From the NCBI RefSeq assembly GCF_042648505.1, contig NZ_JBHRXK010000009.1, forward strand, positions 15,303 to 79,302: DNA of 64,000 nucleotides, in the 5' to 3' direction. Shown here in pieces: positions 34,051-45,120 of the stretch; the first letter of the stretch is position 1; each line of letters starts with the position of its first letter. The notes beneath the pieces were generated by a model. The model saw only the letters and a list, made by a program, of their open reading frames with translations, was not told the DNA's origin and did no database searches. Source of the stretch: Lysobacter_L cavernae. GTDB lineage: Bacteria > Pseudomonadota > Gammaproteobacteria > Xanthomonadales > Xanthomonadaceae. A program made the position numbers and the translations under genes.

Positions 34051-35190
34051 ATGCACGTTACCCGTCTTGAACTGCGCGGCCTGCGCCGCTTTGGCGAGGT
34101 CCGCCTCGACCCGGCCCCGGGCCTGAACCTCATCACCGGCGACAACGGCGCCGGCAAGACCAGCGTGCTCGAAGCCCTGCACCTGATGGCGTACGGCCGC
34201 AGTTTCCGTGGTCGCGTGCGCGACGGGCTGATCCGGGCCGGGGAGCCGGCCCTGGAGGTGTTCGTCGAATGGCTGGAAACGGTGGGTGCCGTGTCGTCGG
34301 CCACCGCTGTTGCCGAACCGCAGGCCGGTTATCGGCGTGCCCGCAAGGCCGGCCTGCGCCACAGTGGCCAGGACTGGACCGGCCGACTCGACGGCGCCCC
34401 GGTCGCGCACCTGGGCGAGCTCTGCGCGGCCCTGGCCGTGGTCAGCTTTGAGCCCGGCAGCCACGCCCTCGTCACCGGCGGCGGCGAAACCCGGCGGCGC
34501 TACCTCGATTGGGGTTTGTTCCACGTGGAACTTGGTTTCATGCCGCAATGGCGTCGTTACGCGCGCGCGCTCAAGCAGCGCAACGCCCTGCTCAAGGCGC
34601 GGGTACGCGACGGCCAGCTCGACGCCTGGGACCACGAGCTGGCCGACGCCGGCGAGCCGCTGAGCCGGCGCCGCGAGCAGTACCTGGAGGCCCTGCAGCC
34701 CCGGTTCGCCGCGCTGCTGGCCGAACTCGCACCCGCCCTCGGCGCCAGCCGGCTGGATTATCTGCCCGGCTGGCGCCGCGACGAGCTGCCGCTCGACGAT
34801 GCCCTGCTGCTCGCCCGCGAACGCGACCTGGCCGCCGGTTACACCACGGTCGGGCCGCACCGCGCCGACTGGCGCATCGCCTTCGGCGCCCTGCCGGGAC
34901 GCGAGGCCCTGTCGCGCGGCCAAGCCAAGTTGACCGCGCTGGCGGCGCTGCTGGCGCAGGCCGAGCACCATGCCCAACTGCGTGGCGAGTGGCCGGTGAT
35001 CGCGCTCGACGACCTTGCCTCGGAACTGGATCGCCAGCACCAGGCCCGCGTGCTGGCGCGGCTGCTGGCCAGCGGCGCCCAGGTGTTCATTACCGGCACC
35101 GAAGCCCCACCGGCCTTGGCCGCGCTGGGGGCGGTCGTGCACAGGTTCCACGTGGAACATGGTGAGCTGGGCCGCCTCCCGGGCGGCTGA
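34051..35190 (+). CDS. recF: DNA replication and repair protein RecF
   Basis: 379 residues. SMC-like ATPase: Walker A ITGDNGAGKTSVLEAL (28-43), signature region LSRGQAKLTALAALLAQAEH, Walker B PVIALDDLASELD and the following D-loop. RecF binds ssDNA-dsDNA junctions and loads RecA with RecOR. The ATG at 34051 precedes HVTRLELRGLRRF. Two parS-like palindromes are built into the reading frame; each encodes the tetrapeptide FHVE (near residues 157 and 366), so the coding sequence is constrained by a second function. Confidence 0.96.
   Translation: MHVTRLELRGLRRFGEVRLDPAPGLNLITGDNGAGKTSVLEALHLMAYGRSFRGRVRDGLIRAGEPALEVFVEWLETVGAVSSATAVAEPQAGYRRARKAGLRHSGQDWTGRLDGAPVAHLGELCAALAVVSFEPGSHALVTGGGETRRRYLDWGLFHVELGFMPQWRRYARALKQRNALLKARVRDGQLDAWDHELADAGEPLSRRREQYLEALQPRFAALLAELAPALGASRLDYLPGWRRDELPLDDALLLARERDLAAGYTTVGPHRADWRIAFGALPGREALSRGQAKLTALAALLAQAEHHAQLRGEWPVIALDDLASELDRQHQARVLARLLASGAQVFITGTEAPPALAALGAVVHRFHVEHGELGRLPGG
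34517..34532. promoter_or_regulatory. parS-like site 2, inside recF
   Basis: TGTTCCACGTGGAACT, with the 14-bp core identical to site 1. It is read as LFHVEL in RecF. Confidence 0.85.
35144..35159. promoter_or_regulatory. parS-like site 3, near the 3' end of recF
   Basis: GGTTCCACGTGGAACA, with the 14-bp core identical to sites 1 and 2. It is read as RFHVEH in RecF. Confidence 0.85.
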
Positions 35191-35353
35191 CCTGCCGCTT
35201 GGCTGGGTTGTTCGATTCAGTGCGGCCCGATGGCGTTCCTGCCGGGACGGCAAGCTCACCGGCAGTCATGCAGGCAAGCCCGGATTGGCCGGTTTTTGCG
35301 GGCTTGCAGCGCTCGCCAGCGGCGGTGCCGTGGCCGGGGGTATCCCCGCCGCC

Positions 35354-35362
35354 TGCTATACT
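35354..35362 (+). promoter_or_regulatory. Candidate extended -10 promoter of gyrB
   Basis: TGCTATACT (TGn plus TATACT) 74 bp before the gyrB ATG, in the 245-bp recF-gyrB gap. No good -35 is seen, as is common for extended -10 promoters. Confidence 0.5.
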
Positions 35363-35435
35363 CCGTGCTCATATCGCTAAGCGTCTCGACGCGTCCCGGA
35401 CCTCCGGTTACCGCGTCGTCGGAGCCTGTTGCCGC

Positions 35436-37904
<2,469 letters not shown>

Positions 37905-38062
37905 GGCGCGCACGAACACCTGCGCCGGTCGTGTCCTGTGGGCGCGACCGCGACGCACGACAGACTTGGTATGGGGCGCCGGTCCCGGCTTGGGGCGGCA
38001 TTGACGGCCTGTTAATACTTCCCGCCCTACAACATAGCCATCGGATCGATTCGGGGTACCTC

Positions 38063-38866
38063 ATGAAGCCGTTGCTGCTCGGCCTGACTCTCGCGGCGGT
38101 CGTCACCGCCTGCGCCACCACCACCTCACCGACCGGGCGCCGGCAGGTCGTCGGCGCGGTGCCGCAGGCGCAGCTCGATCAGATGGGCGCGCAGGCGTTC
38201 ACCGAGGCCAAGGCCAAGCAGAAGCTCAGCACCGATGCCCGCCAGAACGCCTACGTGCGCTGCGTGGTCAACGACATCACCCGCGAACTCCCGGCCGGCT
38301 GGCAGACCCAGTGGGAGGTCGCGGTGTTCGCCGACAGCTCGCCCAACGCGTTCGCGCTGCCCGGCGGCAAGATCGGCGTCAACACCGGCATTTTCACCGT
38401 CGCCAAGAACCAGGACCAGCTGGCCGCGGTGATCGCGCACGAGATCGGCCACGTCGTCTCGCGTCACCACGACGAGCGCATCACCAAACAGCAGAGCACC
38501 TCGACCCTGCTCGGCATCGGCAGCGCCATCCTCGGCTCGGCCTACGGCTCCGGTGCGGCCAACGCCGCCGGCCAGCTCGGCGGTGCTGCGGCGCAGACCT
38601 TCTACCTGCTGCCAAACTCGCGCACCCAGGAAAGCGAGGCCGACGTGGTCGGCCAGCAGCTCGCCGCCAAGGCCGGCTTCGACCCGCGCCAGGCGGTCAA
38701 CCTGTGGCAGAACATGATCGCGGCCAGCAGCGCCCGGCCACCGCAGTGGTTGTCGACCCACCCTGACCCTCAGTCGCGCATCAACGAACTCGGCGCCCGC
38801 GCCGGCGCGTTGATGCCGACGTATGAACAGGCGCGCGCCGCCGGCCATACGCCGAAGTGCGGATAA
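38063..38866 (+). CDS. M48-family metalloprotease lipoprotein
   Basis: 267 residues. Lipoprotein signal with lipobox VVTAC. The zinc-binding motif HEIGH (AAVIAHEIGHVVSRHHDERI) is intact, and the third ligand lies in RTQESEADVVGQQLAAKAGF. The domain resembles BepA/LoiP-type periplasmic proteases that take part in outer-membrane quality control. The C-terminal segment WLSTHPDPQSRINEL is the family's usual finish. It is the gene after gyrB in the order I associate with Xanthomonadales and may be expressed independently of it (158-bp gap). Confidence 0.9.
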   Translation: MKPLLLGLTLAAVVTACATTTSPTGRRQVVGAVPQAQLDQMGAQAFTEAKAKQKLSTDARQNAYVRCVVNDITRELPAGWQTQWEVAVFADSSPNAFALPGGKIGVNTGIFTVAKNQDQLAAVIAHEIGHVVSRHHDERITKQQSTSTLLGIGSAILGSAYGSGAANAAGQLGGAAAQTFYLLPNSRTQESEADVVGQQLAAKAGFDPRQAVNLWQNMIAASSARPPQWLSTHPDPQSRINELGARAGALMPTYEQARAAGHTPKCG

Positions 38867-38992
38867 ACAAGTGGCGCGATGCATGGATAACCCCGTATCG
38901 CACGCCCCCGCGTTTCTGTTAGCGTGACGGCCCCCCGGCCCTGCGCCGATCGTCCCGCCGAACCCCATGCGGCTGCAGATTTGAGGTGTTTC

Positions 38993-40210
38993 ATGAGCAA
39001 GCTTTCCATCCGCAAGCACAGTCTGCTGGCGGCGGCCATCGGCACCGTGCTGGTGTTCGGCGCGATCAGCCAGGTCAATGCACAGACCGCGCAGCAGCGG
39101 GCCGATGAACGCCGCGCGCAGAAGGGCGCGCAAAAAGGCCAGAGCGCCAAGGCGGAGGAGCAGTACCCGCAGGCCACGCGTCAGTCGCCGGAGACCAAAG
39201 CGACGTCCAAGGGTGGGGCCAAGTTGCAGAAGATGATGAAGCTCTACGACGACGAGAAGGGCGCCGATGCGCGCGCCGTCGCCGACGAGATCATCGCCAA
39301 CCCCGCTTCCAACGCTTACGAGCACGCCTTCGCCGCGCAGATCGGCGCGCAGATCGCCTATGACGCCGACGACACCGCCACGGCGATGGCGTATCTCAAC
39401 AAGGCGATCGAGTTCAACGGCCTCGACAACAACGGCCATTACGGCGCGATGTTCATGCTGGCCCAGCTGCAACTGCAGGAAGACCAGTACGCCGAGTCGC
39501 TGAAGACCTTCGACCGCTTCTTCGCCGAGACCAAGAGCCAGAAGCCGGAGCAGCTGGTGCTCAAGGGCAACGTCCTCTATCGCCTGGAGCGCTACCCGGA
39601 AGCGGCGGCGGTGCTCAAGCAGGCCATCGACGCCTCGCCCGAGCCCAAGGCCGAGTGGCAGCAGCTGTTGATGGCGACCTACGCCGAGAGCGGCCAGGCC
39701 GGTGAAGCGGTCAAGATCGCCGAGGGCCTCGCCGCCAAGAACCCGGCCGACAAGCGCGCCCAGCTCAACCTGGCCGCGGTCTACCAGCAGAACGACATGC
39801 TCGACAAGGCCGCCGTGGTGCTCGAGAAGCTGCGCGCATCGGGCCAGCTCACCGACGACAAGGAATACCGCCAGCTCTACGCCACCTACCTGAACATGGA
39901 CGGCAAGGAGAAGGAAGCGGCCAAGGTCATCACCGAGGGCCTGGAGAAGGGCGTGCTCAAGCCCGACTACCAGGTCTACCTGGCGATGGCGCAGTCGTAC
40001 TACTTCTCCGACCAGGTGGCGCCGGCGATCGACGCCTACAAGAAAGCCGCGCCGCTGGCGCCCGATGGCGAGGCCTACCTCAACCTCGCCCGTGTGTTGT
40101 GGCAGGAAGACCGCATCCCCGAGGCCAAGGAAGCCGCCAAGCAGGCGATCGCCAAGGGCGTGAAAAAGCCCGACGACGCCAAGAAGATCCTTGCCCTACC
40201 CGCAAAATAG
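38993..40210 (+). CDS. Secreted TPR protein upstream of tonB
   Basis: 405 residues with a Sec signal (HSLLAAAIGTVLVFGAISQVNA). A Lys/Gln/Arg-rich low-complexity stretch (about 32-75) is followed by TPR-like helical pairs from about residue 80 to the end (e.g. NAYEHAFAAQIGAQIAYDADDTATAMAYLNKAIEF; PEQLVLKGNVLYRLERYPEAAAVLKQAI; APDGEAYLNLARVLWQEDRIPEAKEAAKQAIAKG). Probably a periplasmic scaffold. It precedes tonB-exbBD, so a role in assembling the Ton machinery or its receptors is plausible, but this is inference. Confidence 0.85.
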   Translation: MSKLSIRKHSLLAAAIGTVLVFGAISQVNAQTAQQRADERRAQKGAQKGQSAKAEEQYPQATRQSPETKATSKGGAKLQKMMKLYDDEKGADARAVADEIIANPASNAYEHAFAAQIGAQIAYDADDTATAMAYLNKAIEFNGLDNNGHYGAMFMLAQLQLQEDQYAESLKTFDRFFAETKSQKPEQLVLKGNVLYRLERYPEAAAVLKQAIDASPEPKAEWQQLLMATYAESGQAGEAVKIAEGLAAKNPADKRAQLNLAAVYQQNDMLDKAAVVLEKLRASGQLTDDKEYRQLYATYLNMDGKEKEAAKVITEGLEKGVLKPDYQVYLAMAQSYYFSDQVAPAIDAYKKAAPLAPDGEAYLNLARVLWQEDRIPEAKEAAKQAIAKGVKKPDDAKKILALPAK

Positions 40211-40241
40211 GCGGAAAGAGCAAAGAAATAGCCAATTGCCC

Positions 40242-40270
40242 TTGGAACGCAGGGCGCAGTTTGCTATATG
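40242..40270 (+). promoter_or_regulatory. Candidate sigma-70 promoter of tonB
   Basis: TTGGAA (40242-40247), a 17-bp spacer, then TATATG (40265-40270), about 90 bp before the tonB ATG. No Fur-box-like palindrome was seen beside it. Confidence 0.45.
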
Positions 40271-40362
40271 CTAGGAGGTTCCCGCGACTGTAACCGGTTG
40301 CGGGGATCGAACGACGGCCCGCGGCGCCCTGGCGCCCGGAAACACCTCCCGAGCTACGGCGC

Positions 40363-41037
40363 ATGACGCAAGACCTCGAAATTCACGCAAAGAAAGACGA
40401 CGATCGCAACGAGTTGAACTGGCCGCGTATTGCCGGTTTGACCATCGCGATCGCCTTCCACGTCGGAGCGTTGCTCCTGTTGCTTGCTCCCATGGTTCCG
40501 CCCGTGCAGCAGCAGCAGGAGGAAGACGTGACCTTCGTCAATATCATCAAGCCGCCACCGCCGCCGCCGCCACCGCCGCCACCGCCGCCGGAGCCGCCGA
40601 AGGAACTGACGCCGCCTAAGACGCTGACGCCGCCGCAGCCGACGCCGTTGCCGCCACCGCCGGAAGATCCGCCGGTGCTGGTCGACGACCCGACGCCGAT
40701 CGACGTGCCGGCTCCGCCGCCGGCTCCGCCGTCGCCGCCGGCCCCGGCCACCAACATCGGCTCCAGCGTCGACCCCTCGTCGAAGCGACTGAACCCGCCG
40801 AAGTACCCGCCGACCGAAGCCCGCCAGGGCGTGGGCGGTACCGTGGTGCTGATCATCACCATCGACGGCCAGGGTAACGTCCTCGATGTGTCGGTCGAGA
40901 AGTCCAGCCGCAACCGCAACCTCGACCGCGCCGCAATGGATGCCGCGCGTAAATGGAAGTTCAATCCGGAGACGCAGAACGGTGTCGGCGTACAGAGCCG
41001 GGTCCGAGTTCCGGTCGATTTCGTCCCGCCGAACTGA
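40363..41037 (+). CDS. tonB: Energy transducer TonB
   Basis: 224 residues. A cytoplasmic leader, one membrane anchor with the ExbB-contacting Ser/His-type face (AGLTIAIAFHVGALLLLLAPMV), a long proline spacer including thirteen consecutive prolines at about 64-76, and the C-terminal domain (NPPKYPPTEARQGVGGTVVLIITIDGQGNVLDV ... ARKWKFNPET). It spans the periplasm and transmits proton-motive energy from ExbBD to outer-membrane receptors. It heads the tonB-exbB-exbD-exbD group, as in Xanthomonas. Confidence 0.95.
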   Translation: MTQDLEIHAKKDDDRNELNWPRIAGLTIAIAFHVGALLLLLAPMVPPVQQQQEEDVTFVNIIKPPPPPPPPPPPPPEPPKELTPPKTLTPPQPTPLPPPPEDPPVLVDDPTPIDVPAPPPAPPSPPAPATNIGSSVDPSSKRLNPPKYPPTEARQGVGGTVVLIITIDGQGNVLDVSVEKSSRNRNLDRAAMDAARKWKFNPETQNGVGVQSRVRVPVDFVPPN

Positions 41038-41111
41038 TCGGGTTCACGGGACTGCTGTAAGTAACGCGTAACCCCTACTTTTCCATTCCACGACATTCAA
41101 AGGTAAGCGTC

Positions 41112-41864
41112 ATGTTGCAGGAAACCACTACCGCTGTTGCCGCTGGAGGCTCCAACGCCGATGCACTCCAGCAGATGGGCTTCGCCGAGCTGCTGAAGAA
41201 CTTCGATGCCCTCGGCTGGATTGTTTTCGTCACCTTGGCCGTGATGTCGGTGATGTCGATCTACTGGATCGTCATGAACTTCATCCGCAACGCACGTCTG
41301 CGCTCCAGCTCGGACCGCGTTGTCAGCACGTTCTGGGAAACCCCGAACGCGCAGGACGCCATCCGTTACATGGAAGAGCAGGCGCGCTTCGAGCCGTTCT
41401 CGAAGATCGCGCTCGATGCCGCCCAGGCCGCCGCTCACCACCAGCGCCACGAAGGTTCGCGTCTGGTCGAGTCGCTGAATCGTTCCGAGTTCGTCGACCG
41501 CGCCCTGCGCCAGGGCGTGACCCGCGAGTCGATGAAGCTTGAGTCCGGCCTGACCGTGCTTGCCACCGTCGGTTCGACCGCGCCGTTCGTCGGCCTGCTC
41601 GGCACGGTGTGGGGCATTTACCACGCCCTGATCCGTCTCGGCGCCAGCGGCGAGTCCTCGATCCAGGCCGTGGCCGGCCCGGTCGGTGAAGCGCTGATCA
41701 TGACCGCGATCGGTCTGTTCGTCGCGATTCCGGCGGTGCTGTCGTACAACTTCTTCACCCGCCTGAACCGTGTGACGAACAACAAGTTCGACACCTTCGC
41801 GCACGACCTGCACGACTTCTTCGCCACCGGCGCACGCGTCGGCGAGCTGTCTGGCAAGCGCTAA
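41112..41864 (+). CDS. exbB: Biopolymer transport protein ExbB
   Basis: 250 residues. Three membrane helices: about 35-58 (LGWIVFVTLAVMSVMSIYWIVM), about 150-175 (LTVLATVGSTAPFVGLLGTVWGIYHAL) and about 190-215 (GEALIMTAIGLFVAIPAVLSYNFF), with the conserved TAPFVGLLGTVWGI and EALxxTAxGLFVAIPAV motifs of MotA/TolQ/ExbB proton channels. Forms a pentamer around ExbD. Preceded by tonB (74-bp gap) and followed by two exbD genes. Confidence 0.96.
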   Translation: MLQETTTAVAAGGSNADALQQMGFAELLKNFDALGWIVFVTLAVMSVMSIYWIVMNFIRNARLRSSSDRVVSTFWETPNAQDAIRYMEEQARFEPFSKIALDAAQAAAHHQRHEGSRLVESLNRSEFVDRALRQGVTRESMKLESGLTVLATVGSTAPFVGLLGTVWGIYHALIRLGASGESSIQAVAGPVGEALIMTAIGLFVAIPAVLSYNFFTRLNRVTNNKFDTFAHDLHDFFATGARVGELSGKR

Positions 41865-41915
41865 TCCTCAACGCTGTAACGTCGACACCCTTTTGCAGTA
41901 GGTTGGAGTTCGGAC

Positions 41916-42332
41916 ATGGCCTTCAGTACAGGCAACGATAGCGGCGGCCCAATGGCCGAAATCAACGTCACGCCGCTCGTCGACGTGATGCTGGTGCTGC
42001 TGATCATCTTCATGATCACGGCCCCGCTGATGACGCAAAAAATCGAGGTAAAGCTGCCTGAGGCCAATCTCGACGAGAAGGCCAAAGAGACGAAGACCCC
42101 GCCGATCACGATTGCGGTGCAGGAGAACGGCTCGATGTACTGGAACGACGAGCCGGTCACCCGTGACCTGCTCGAGAGCCGTCTGTCGATCGAGGCCCAG
42201 AAGACGCCGCAGCCGCAGGTCAACATCCGCGGCGACCACACGACCAAGTACCGCATCGTCAGCGAAGTGGTGAAGGTCGCGCAGGCCCAGGGCATGCGCA
42301 AGGTCGGCTTCGTGGCCAAGAAAGAGCACTGA
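41916..42332 (+). CDS. exbD: Biopolymer transport protein ExbD (first copy)
   Basis: 138 residues. The motif MAEINVTPLVDVMLVLLIIFMITAPLMTQ contains the essential Asp of the single membrane helix. The periplasmic domain follows (KIEVKLPEANLDEKAKE ... VNIRGDHTTKYRIVSEVVKVAQAQGMRKVGFVAK). It is the stator partner of ExbB. 51 bp after exbB and 15 bp before the second exbD. Confidence 0.95.
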   Translation: MAFSTGNDSGGPMAEINVTPLVDVMLVLLIIFMITAPLMTQKIEVKLPEANLDEKAKETKTPPITIAVQENGSMYWNDEPVTRDLLESRLSIEAQKTPQPQVNIRGDHTTKYRIVSEVVKVAQAQGMRKVGFVAKKEH

Positions 42333-42347
42333 CTGGAGATTTGACTC

Positions 42348-42764
42348 ATGGCTTTCGCATCAAACTCCGGTGGCGGCGCGATGTCCGACATCAACGTCAC
42401 GCCCCTCGTGGACGTGCTGTTGGTGTTGCTGATCATCTTCATGGTGACCGCGCCGACTCTGACCTACCCGATCGACGTCAATTTGCCGCAGAAGTCGATT
42501 AACCCACCACCGCAGACGAAGACGCCGCCGCCGCCGATCCGGCTGCGCATCGACGCTACGGGACAGGTGTTCTGGAATGACTCACCGCAGCCGATGTCGG
42601 TGGTCGAGAATCTGATGGAAGTCGAGGTCAACCGAGACCCGAGCAACCAGCCGATGCTCGAAATCGACACCAATGCGGATGCCAGCTATGGCGTGTTGGC
42701 CAAGGTGCTGGCTTACGCCAAGAATGCAAAAATGGAAAAGATCGGCTTCGTCCAGAACGAATGA
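42348..42764 (+). CDS. exbD: Biopolymer transport protein ExbD (second copy)
   Basis: 138 residues, MSDINVTPLVDVLLVLLIIFMVTAPTLTY with the conserved Asp, then a periplasmic domain including a PPPQTKTPPPPI stretch and DTNADASYGVLAKVLAYAKNAKMEKIGFVQNE. Similar in length and layout to the first copy but clearly diverged in the periplasmic half. In Xanthomonas both ExbDs are present and the second is needed for only some functions; whether that holds here is unknown. A strong terminator follows. Confidence 0.95.
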   Translation: MAFASNSGGGAMSDINVTPLVDVLLVLLIIFMVTAPTLTYPIDVNLPQKSINPPPQTKTPPPPIRLRIDATGQVFWNDSPQPMSVVENLMEVEVNRDPSNQPMLEIDTNADASYGVLAKVLAYAKNAKMEKIGFVQNE

Positions 42765-42789
42765 CCGATCGGCGCTTACCGTCGTGACA

Positions 42790-42816
42790 AACGCCGCCTC
42801 CGGGCGGCGTTTTTTT
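42790..42816 (+). terminator. Rho-independent terminator of the tonB-exbBD operon
   Basis: AACGCCGCC-TCCG-GGCGGCGTT followed by a run of T (TTTTTT), 26 bp after the second exbD stop. Confidence 0.92.
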
Positions 42817-42875
42817 ATGCGCGCCTCTCTGCGGCGCGATAGGCTGCTGTTTCCAGACATCGGGGGACGGGGCAC

Positions 42876-43286
42876 ATGGCGCATCCATTGATACTTCCGA
42901 TGGCCGCTCATGTAGCGCTTGCTTCGCTGCTCTACGTTCTGCTCACCGTTACACGCGCTCCCAAAGTCTGGGGCATCGGCCGACGTTCCGACGGTTCGAA
43001 TCCCTGGGCGGCTGTTGAGCCGCGGATCAGCGCCAACCTGTCCAATCAGTTCGAGTGGCCTGTCTTGTTCTACGCAGCGTGCCTGCTGCTCATGCAGAAC
43101 CCATCGGAGAGTGTTGCCGCGGTGGCGCTGGCCTGGATATTCCTGTTCGGCCGCCTGGCGCATAGCGGCGTCCAGATCTTTACGACAAACATCCGGCTGC
43201 GCGGCCTGGTCTTCACCATCAATTTCCTCGCGACCCTCGGACTGTGGGCGCTGGTTCTCCAATTGCGCTCGTTGCGTGCTGCCTGA
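42876..43286 (+). CDS. MAPEG-family membrane protein
   Basis: 136 residues, four hydrophobic helices (LILPMAAHVALASLLYVLLTVT; FEWPVLFYAACLLLMQN; VAAVALAWIFLFGRLAHSGVQIF; LVFTINFLATLGLWALVLQL). The spacing and the RLAHSGVQ segment after the third helix fit MAPEG proteins (membrane-associated eicosanoid and glutathione metabolism). The bacterial function is mostly unknown. It lies between the tonB operon terminator and a degraded exbD. Confidence 0.75.
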   Translation: MAHPLILPMAAHVALASLLYVLLTVTRAPKVWGIGRRSDGSNPWAAVEPRISANLSNQFEWPVLFYAACLLLMQNPSESVAAVALAWIFLFGRLAHSGVQIFTTNIRLRGLVFTINFLATLGLWALVLQLRSLRAA

Positions 43287-43400
43287 CGACGCTCACCCAA
43301 GCCACCGTCGTTTCGCGGCCCGGCCGACTCGGGCGCTTGTCAGCCGCGCCGGGGTCGGCGTAGCGTGGTGTCGGGCATCCCGCCCCTGCTGGAGGTGTGC

Positions 43401-43814
43401 ATGGCCGTCTCCGCTTACTTCCGTTCCGACCGCCACGGCAATCTGCGCGAAGTCGCATAGATCAACATCACGCCGTTGGTCGATGTGCTGCTGGTGTTGC
43501 TGGTGATCTTCATGGTGACCGCGCCCGTGTTGAGCGGGCGGCTCGACCTGCGACTGCCGCAGGTGCCGGTCGATCCGCAGCCGCTGCCACCGGCGCCGCG
43601 CAGCGAATTGCTCGTGCGCCACGACGGCAGTTTCCAGCTCGACGGTCGCGGTCTGACTTCCAGTGAGCTGCAGCCGGCCCTGCAGGCCTTGGCCGCACGT
43701 GCTCCGCGGACGGTGCTCCACGTCGGCGCCGAGGCCGAGGCCGACTACCAGGGCTTTGCCCGTGCTGTGTCGGCCGCCAAGCACAGCGGTTTGAACGACA
43801 TCGCCCTGCGCTGA
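43401..43814 (+). pseudogene. exbD: Third exbD paralogue interrupted by an amber codon at position 20
   Basis: From an ATG with a GGAGG ribosome site at 43391, the frame reads MAVSAYFRSDRHGNLREVA, then TAG (43458-43460), then INITPLVDVLLVLLVIFMVTAP and a complete ExbD periplasmic domain to 43814. Ignoring the stop, the length is 137 codons, equal to the intact copies. The amber replaces the position that is Glu or Asp in the two intact ExbDs (AEINVTPLVD, SDINVTPLVD); GAG to TAG is one base change. Either a very recent pseudogene, a readthrough product, or a start downstream of the stop (TTG 43476 or GTG 43485), which would remove part of the membrane helix. Confidence 0.85.
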
Positions 43815-43826
43815 GCGGACGCGCGG

Positions 43827-44594
43827 TCAGCGCGTGTCGTCGAGGATCTGCAGGTAGCGCTGCACGGTGGAGGCGAGGCCGTCGTACAAGGCCTCGCCGA
43901 TCAAAGCATGGCCAATCGACACCTCGAGCACGCCGGGCACCGCGCGCAGGAAAGCGCCGAGATTGTCCTGGCTGAGGTCGTGGCCGGCGTTGACGCCGAG
44001 TCCGGCAGCCTGGGCGCGACGGGCGGCCTGCGCGAAGCGCGCCGTCATCGCCGCGCCGTCGCCGGCGGCTTGAGCCTCGGCGTAGGGGCCGGTGTAGAGC
44101 TCGACGCGATCGGCGCCGACCGCCGCGGCCTGGGCGATGCCGGCCAGGCCGTTGTCGGTGTGGGCGTCGGCGAACAGGCTGACGCGGCAGCCCAGGGCCT
44201 TCAGCGCCTGGACATGCGGCTGCAAGGTCGCGGCATCGCGCTGGAAATCGAAGCCGTGGTCGGAGGTGAGCTGGGCGTCGCCATCGGGCACCAGCGTGGC
44301 CTGCGCCGGCCGGGTCTGTTCGCACAGCGCCAGAAAACCGGGGTAGCCGGGGCGCGGTGGCGCGAACGGGTTGCCTTCGAGGTTGAACTCGACGCCCTGC
44401 GCGCGCGTCAGCGCGGCCAGCGCCAGCACGTCGTCGGCACGGATGTGGCGCGCATCGGGACGCGGGTGCACGGTGATGCCGTGGGCGCCGGCGGCGAGAC
44501 AAGCCTGCGCGGCACGCACGACATCGGGTTCGCCGCCGCCGCGCGAATTGCGCAGCACGGCGATCTTGTTGACGTTGACGCTGAGCACGGTCAT
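43827..44594 (-). CDS. pdxJ: Pyridoxine 5'-phosphate synthase
   Basis: 255 residues. TIM-barrel enzyme joining 3-amino-2-oxopropyl phosphate and deoxyxylulose 5-phosphate. Recognisable segments: LSVNVNKIAVLRNSRGGGEPDVVRAAQ, GITVHPRPDARHIRADDV (active-site His and Arg), GVEFNLEGNP, QATLVPDGDAQLTSDHGFDF, VELYTGPYA, GLGVNAGHDLSQDNL and LEVSIGHALIGEAL. The start at 44594 (MTVLSVNVNKIA) is preferred over an ATG six codons upstream. Convergent with the broken exbD, 12 bp apart; pdxJ after exbD is also the Xanthomonas order. Confidence 0.95.
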   Translation of the reverse strand: MTVLSVNVNKIAVLRNSRGGGEPDVVRAAQACLAAGAHGITVHPRPDARHIRADDVLALAALTRAQGVEFNLEGNPFAPPRPGYPGFLALCEQTRPAQATLVPDGDAQLTSDHGFDFQRDAATLQPHVQALKALGCRVSLFADAHTDNGLAGIAQAAAVGADRVELYTGPYAEAQAAGDGAAMTARFAQAARRAQAAGLGVNAGHDLSQDNLGAFLRAVPGVLEVSIGHALIGEALYDGLASTVQRYLQILDDTR

Positions 44595-44745
44595 GGCGTC
44601 ATGGCCGGGCATGAGAGGCGGGGCGCGCCGAGGCAATGGTTCATGGCTCTCCAAGTGGGCACATGCCGCGGCAGTGGACACGGCCGCGGGCAGCAGCCCA
44701 TCGGAAACATGCTAGCGCAGGCCTGCGCCTGCGCAGAGGGTGTGG

Positions 44746-45009
44746 TCAGGCCGTCGGTGGCTCGGCTGGCGGTGCCGCGGCCGTGCGGCGTGCTTCGGCC
44801 TGCTCGCGCAGGCGGCGCAGCTCGACCGGGTCGAGCATCAGCGATTCGTCGCGGCTCTGGCTGCCCAGGCGTTGCGCGAGCAGCGCCATCACCCAGGCCA
44901 GCAACAGGCCGAGCGCGACCAGCAGGCACAACACCAGCACGGCGACCGAGCTGGTCTTGAACGAGATCGCGAGGGCGGCCAGGGCCAACAGCAGATAAAG
45001 CCAGTGCAT
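44746..45009 (-). CDS. Small membrane protein (87 aa)
   Basis: 87 residues with two hydrophobic segments (WLYLLLALAALAISF and SVAVLVLCLLVALGLLLAWVMALLA), then a charged tail (DESLMLDPVELRRLREQAEARR) and an Ala/Pro end. No family recognised. The ATG at 45009 has a GGAGCACC site; the upstream extension is low-complexity. It lies 111 bp downstream of the cardiolipin synthase gene on the same strand. Confidence 0.65.
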   Translation of the reverse strand: MHWLYLLLALAALAISFKTSSVAVLVLCLLVALGLLLAWVMALLAQRLGSQSRDESLMLDPVELRRLREQAEARRTAAAPPAEPPTA

Positions 45010-45120
45010 CGCGGCGGTGCTCCTTGGGTGGGGTGCGACGAACGCGAAGGAGTGTAGCGCGGGCGTCGCAGCGCGGCCCTCCGGTCGCCCGCCGGCAGCG
45101 ACCGCCGGTCTGGGCACCGT

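Noticed and set aside
40541..40600. CCG-rich trinucleotide repeat as a possible microsatellite
   Set aside because: It encodes the proline spacer of TonB in frame; expected for the family.
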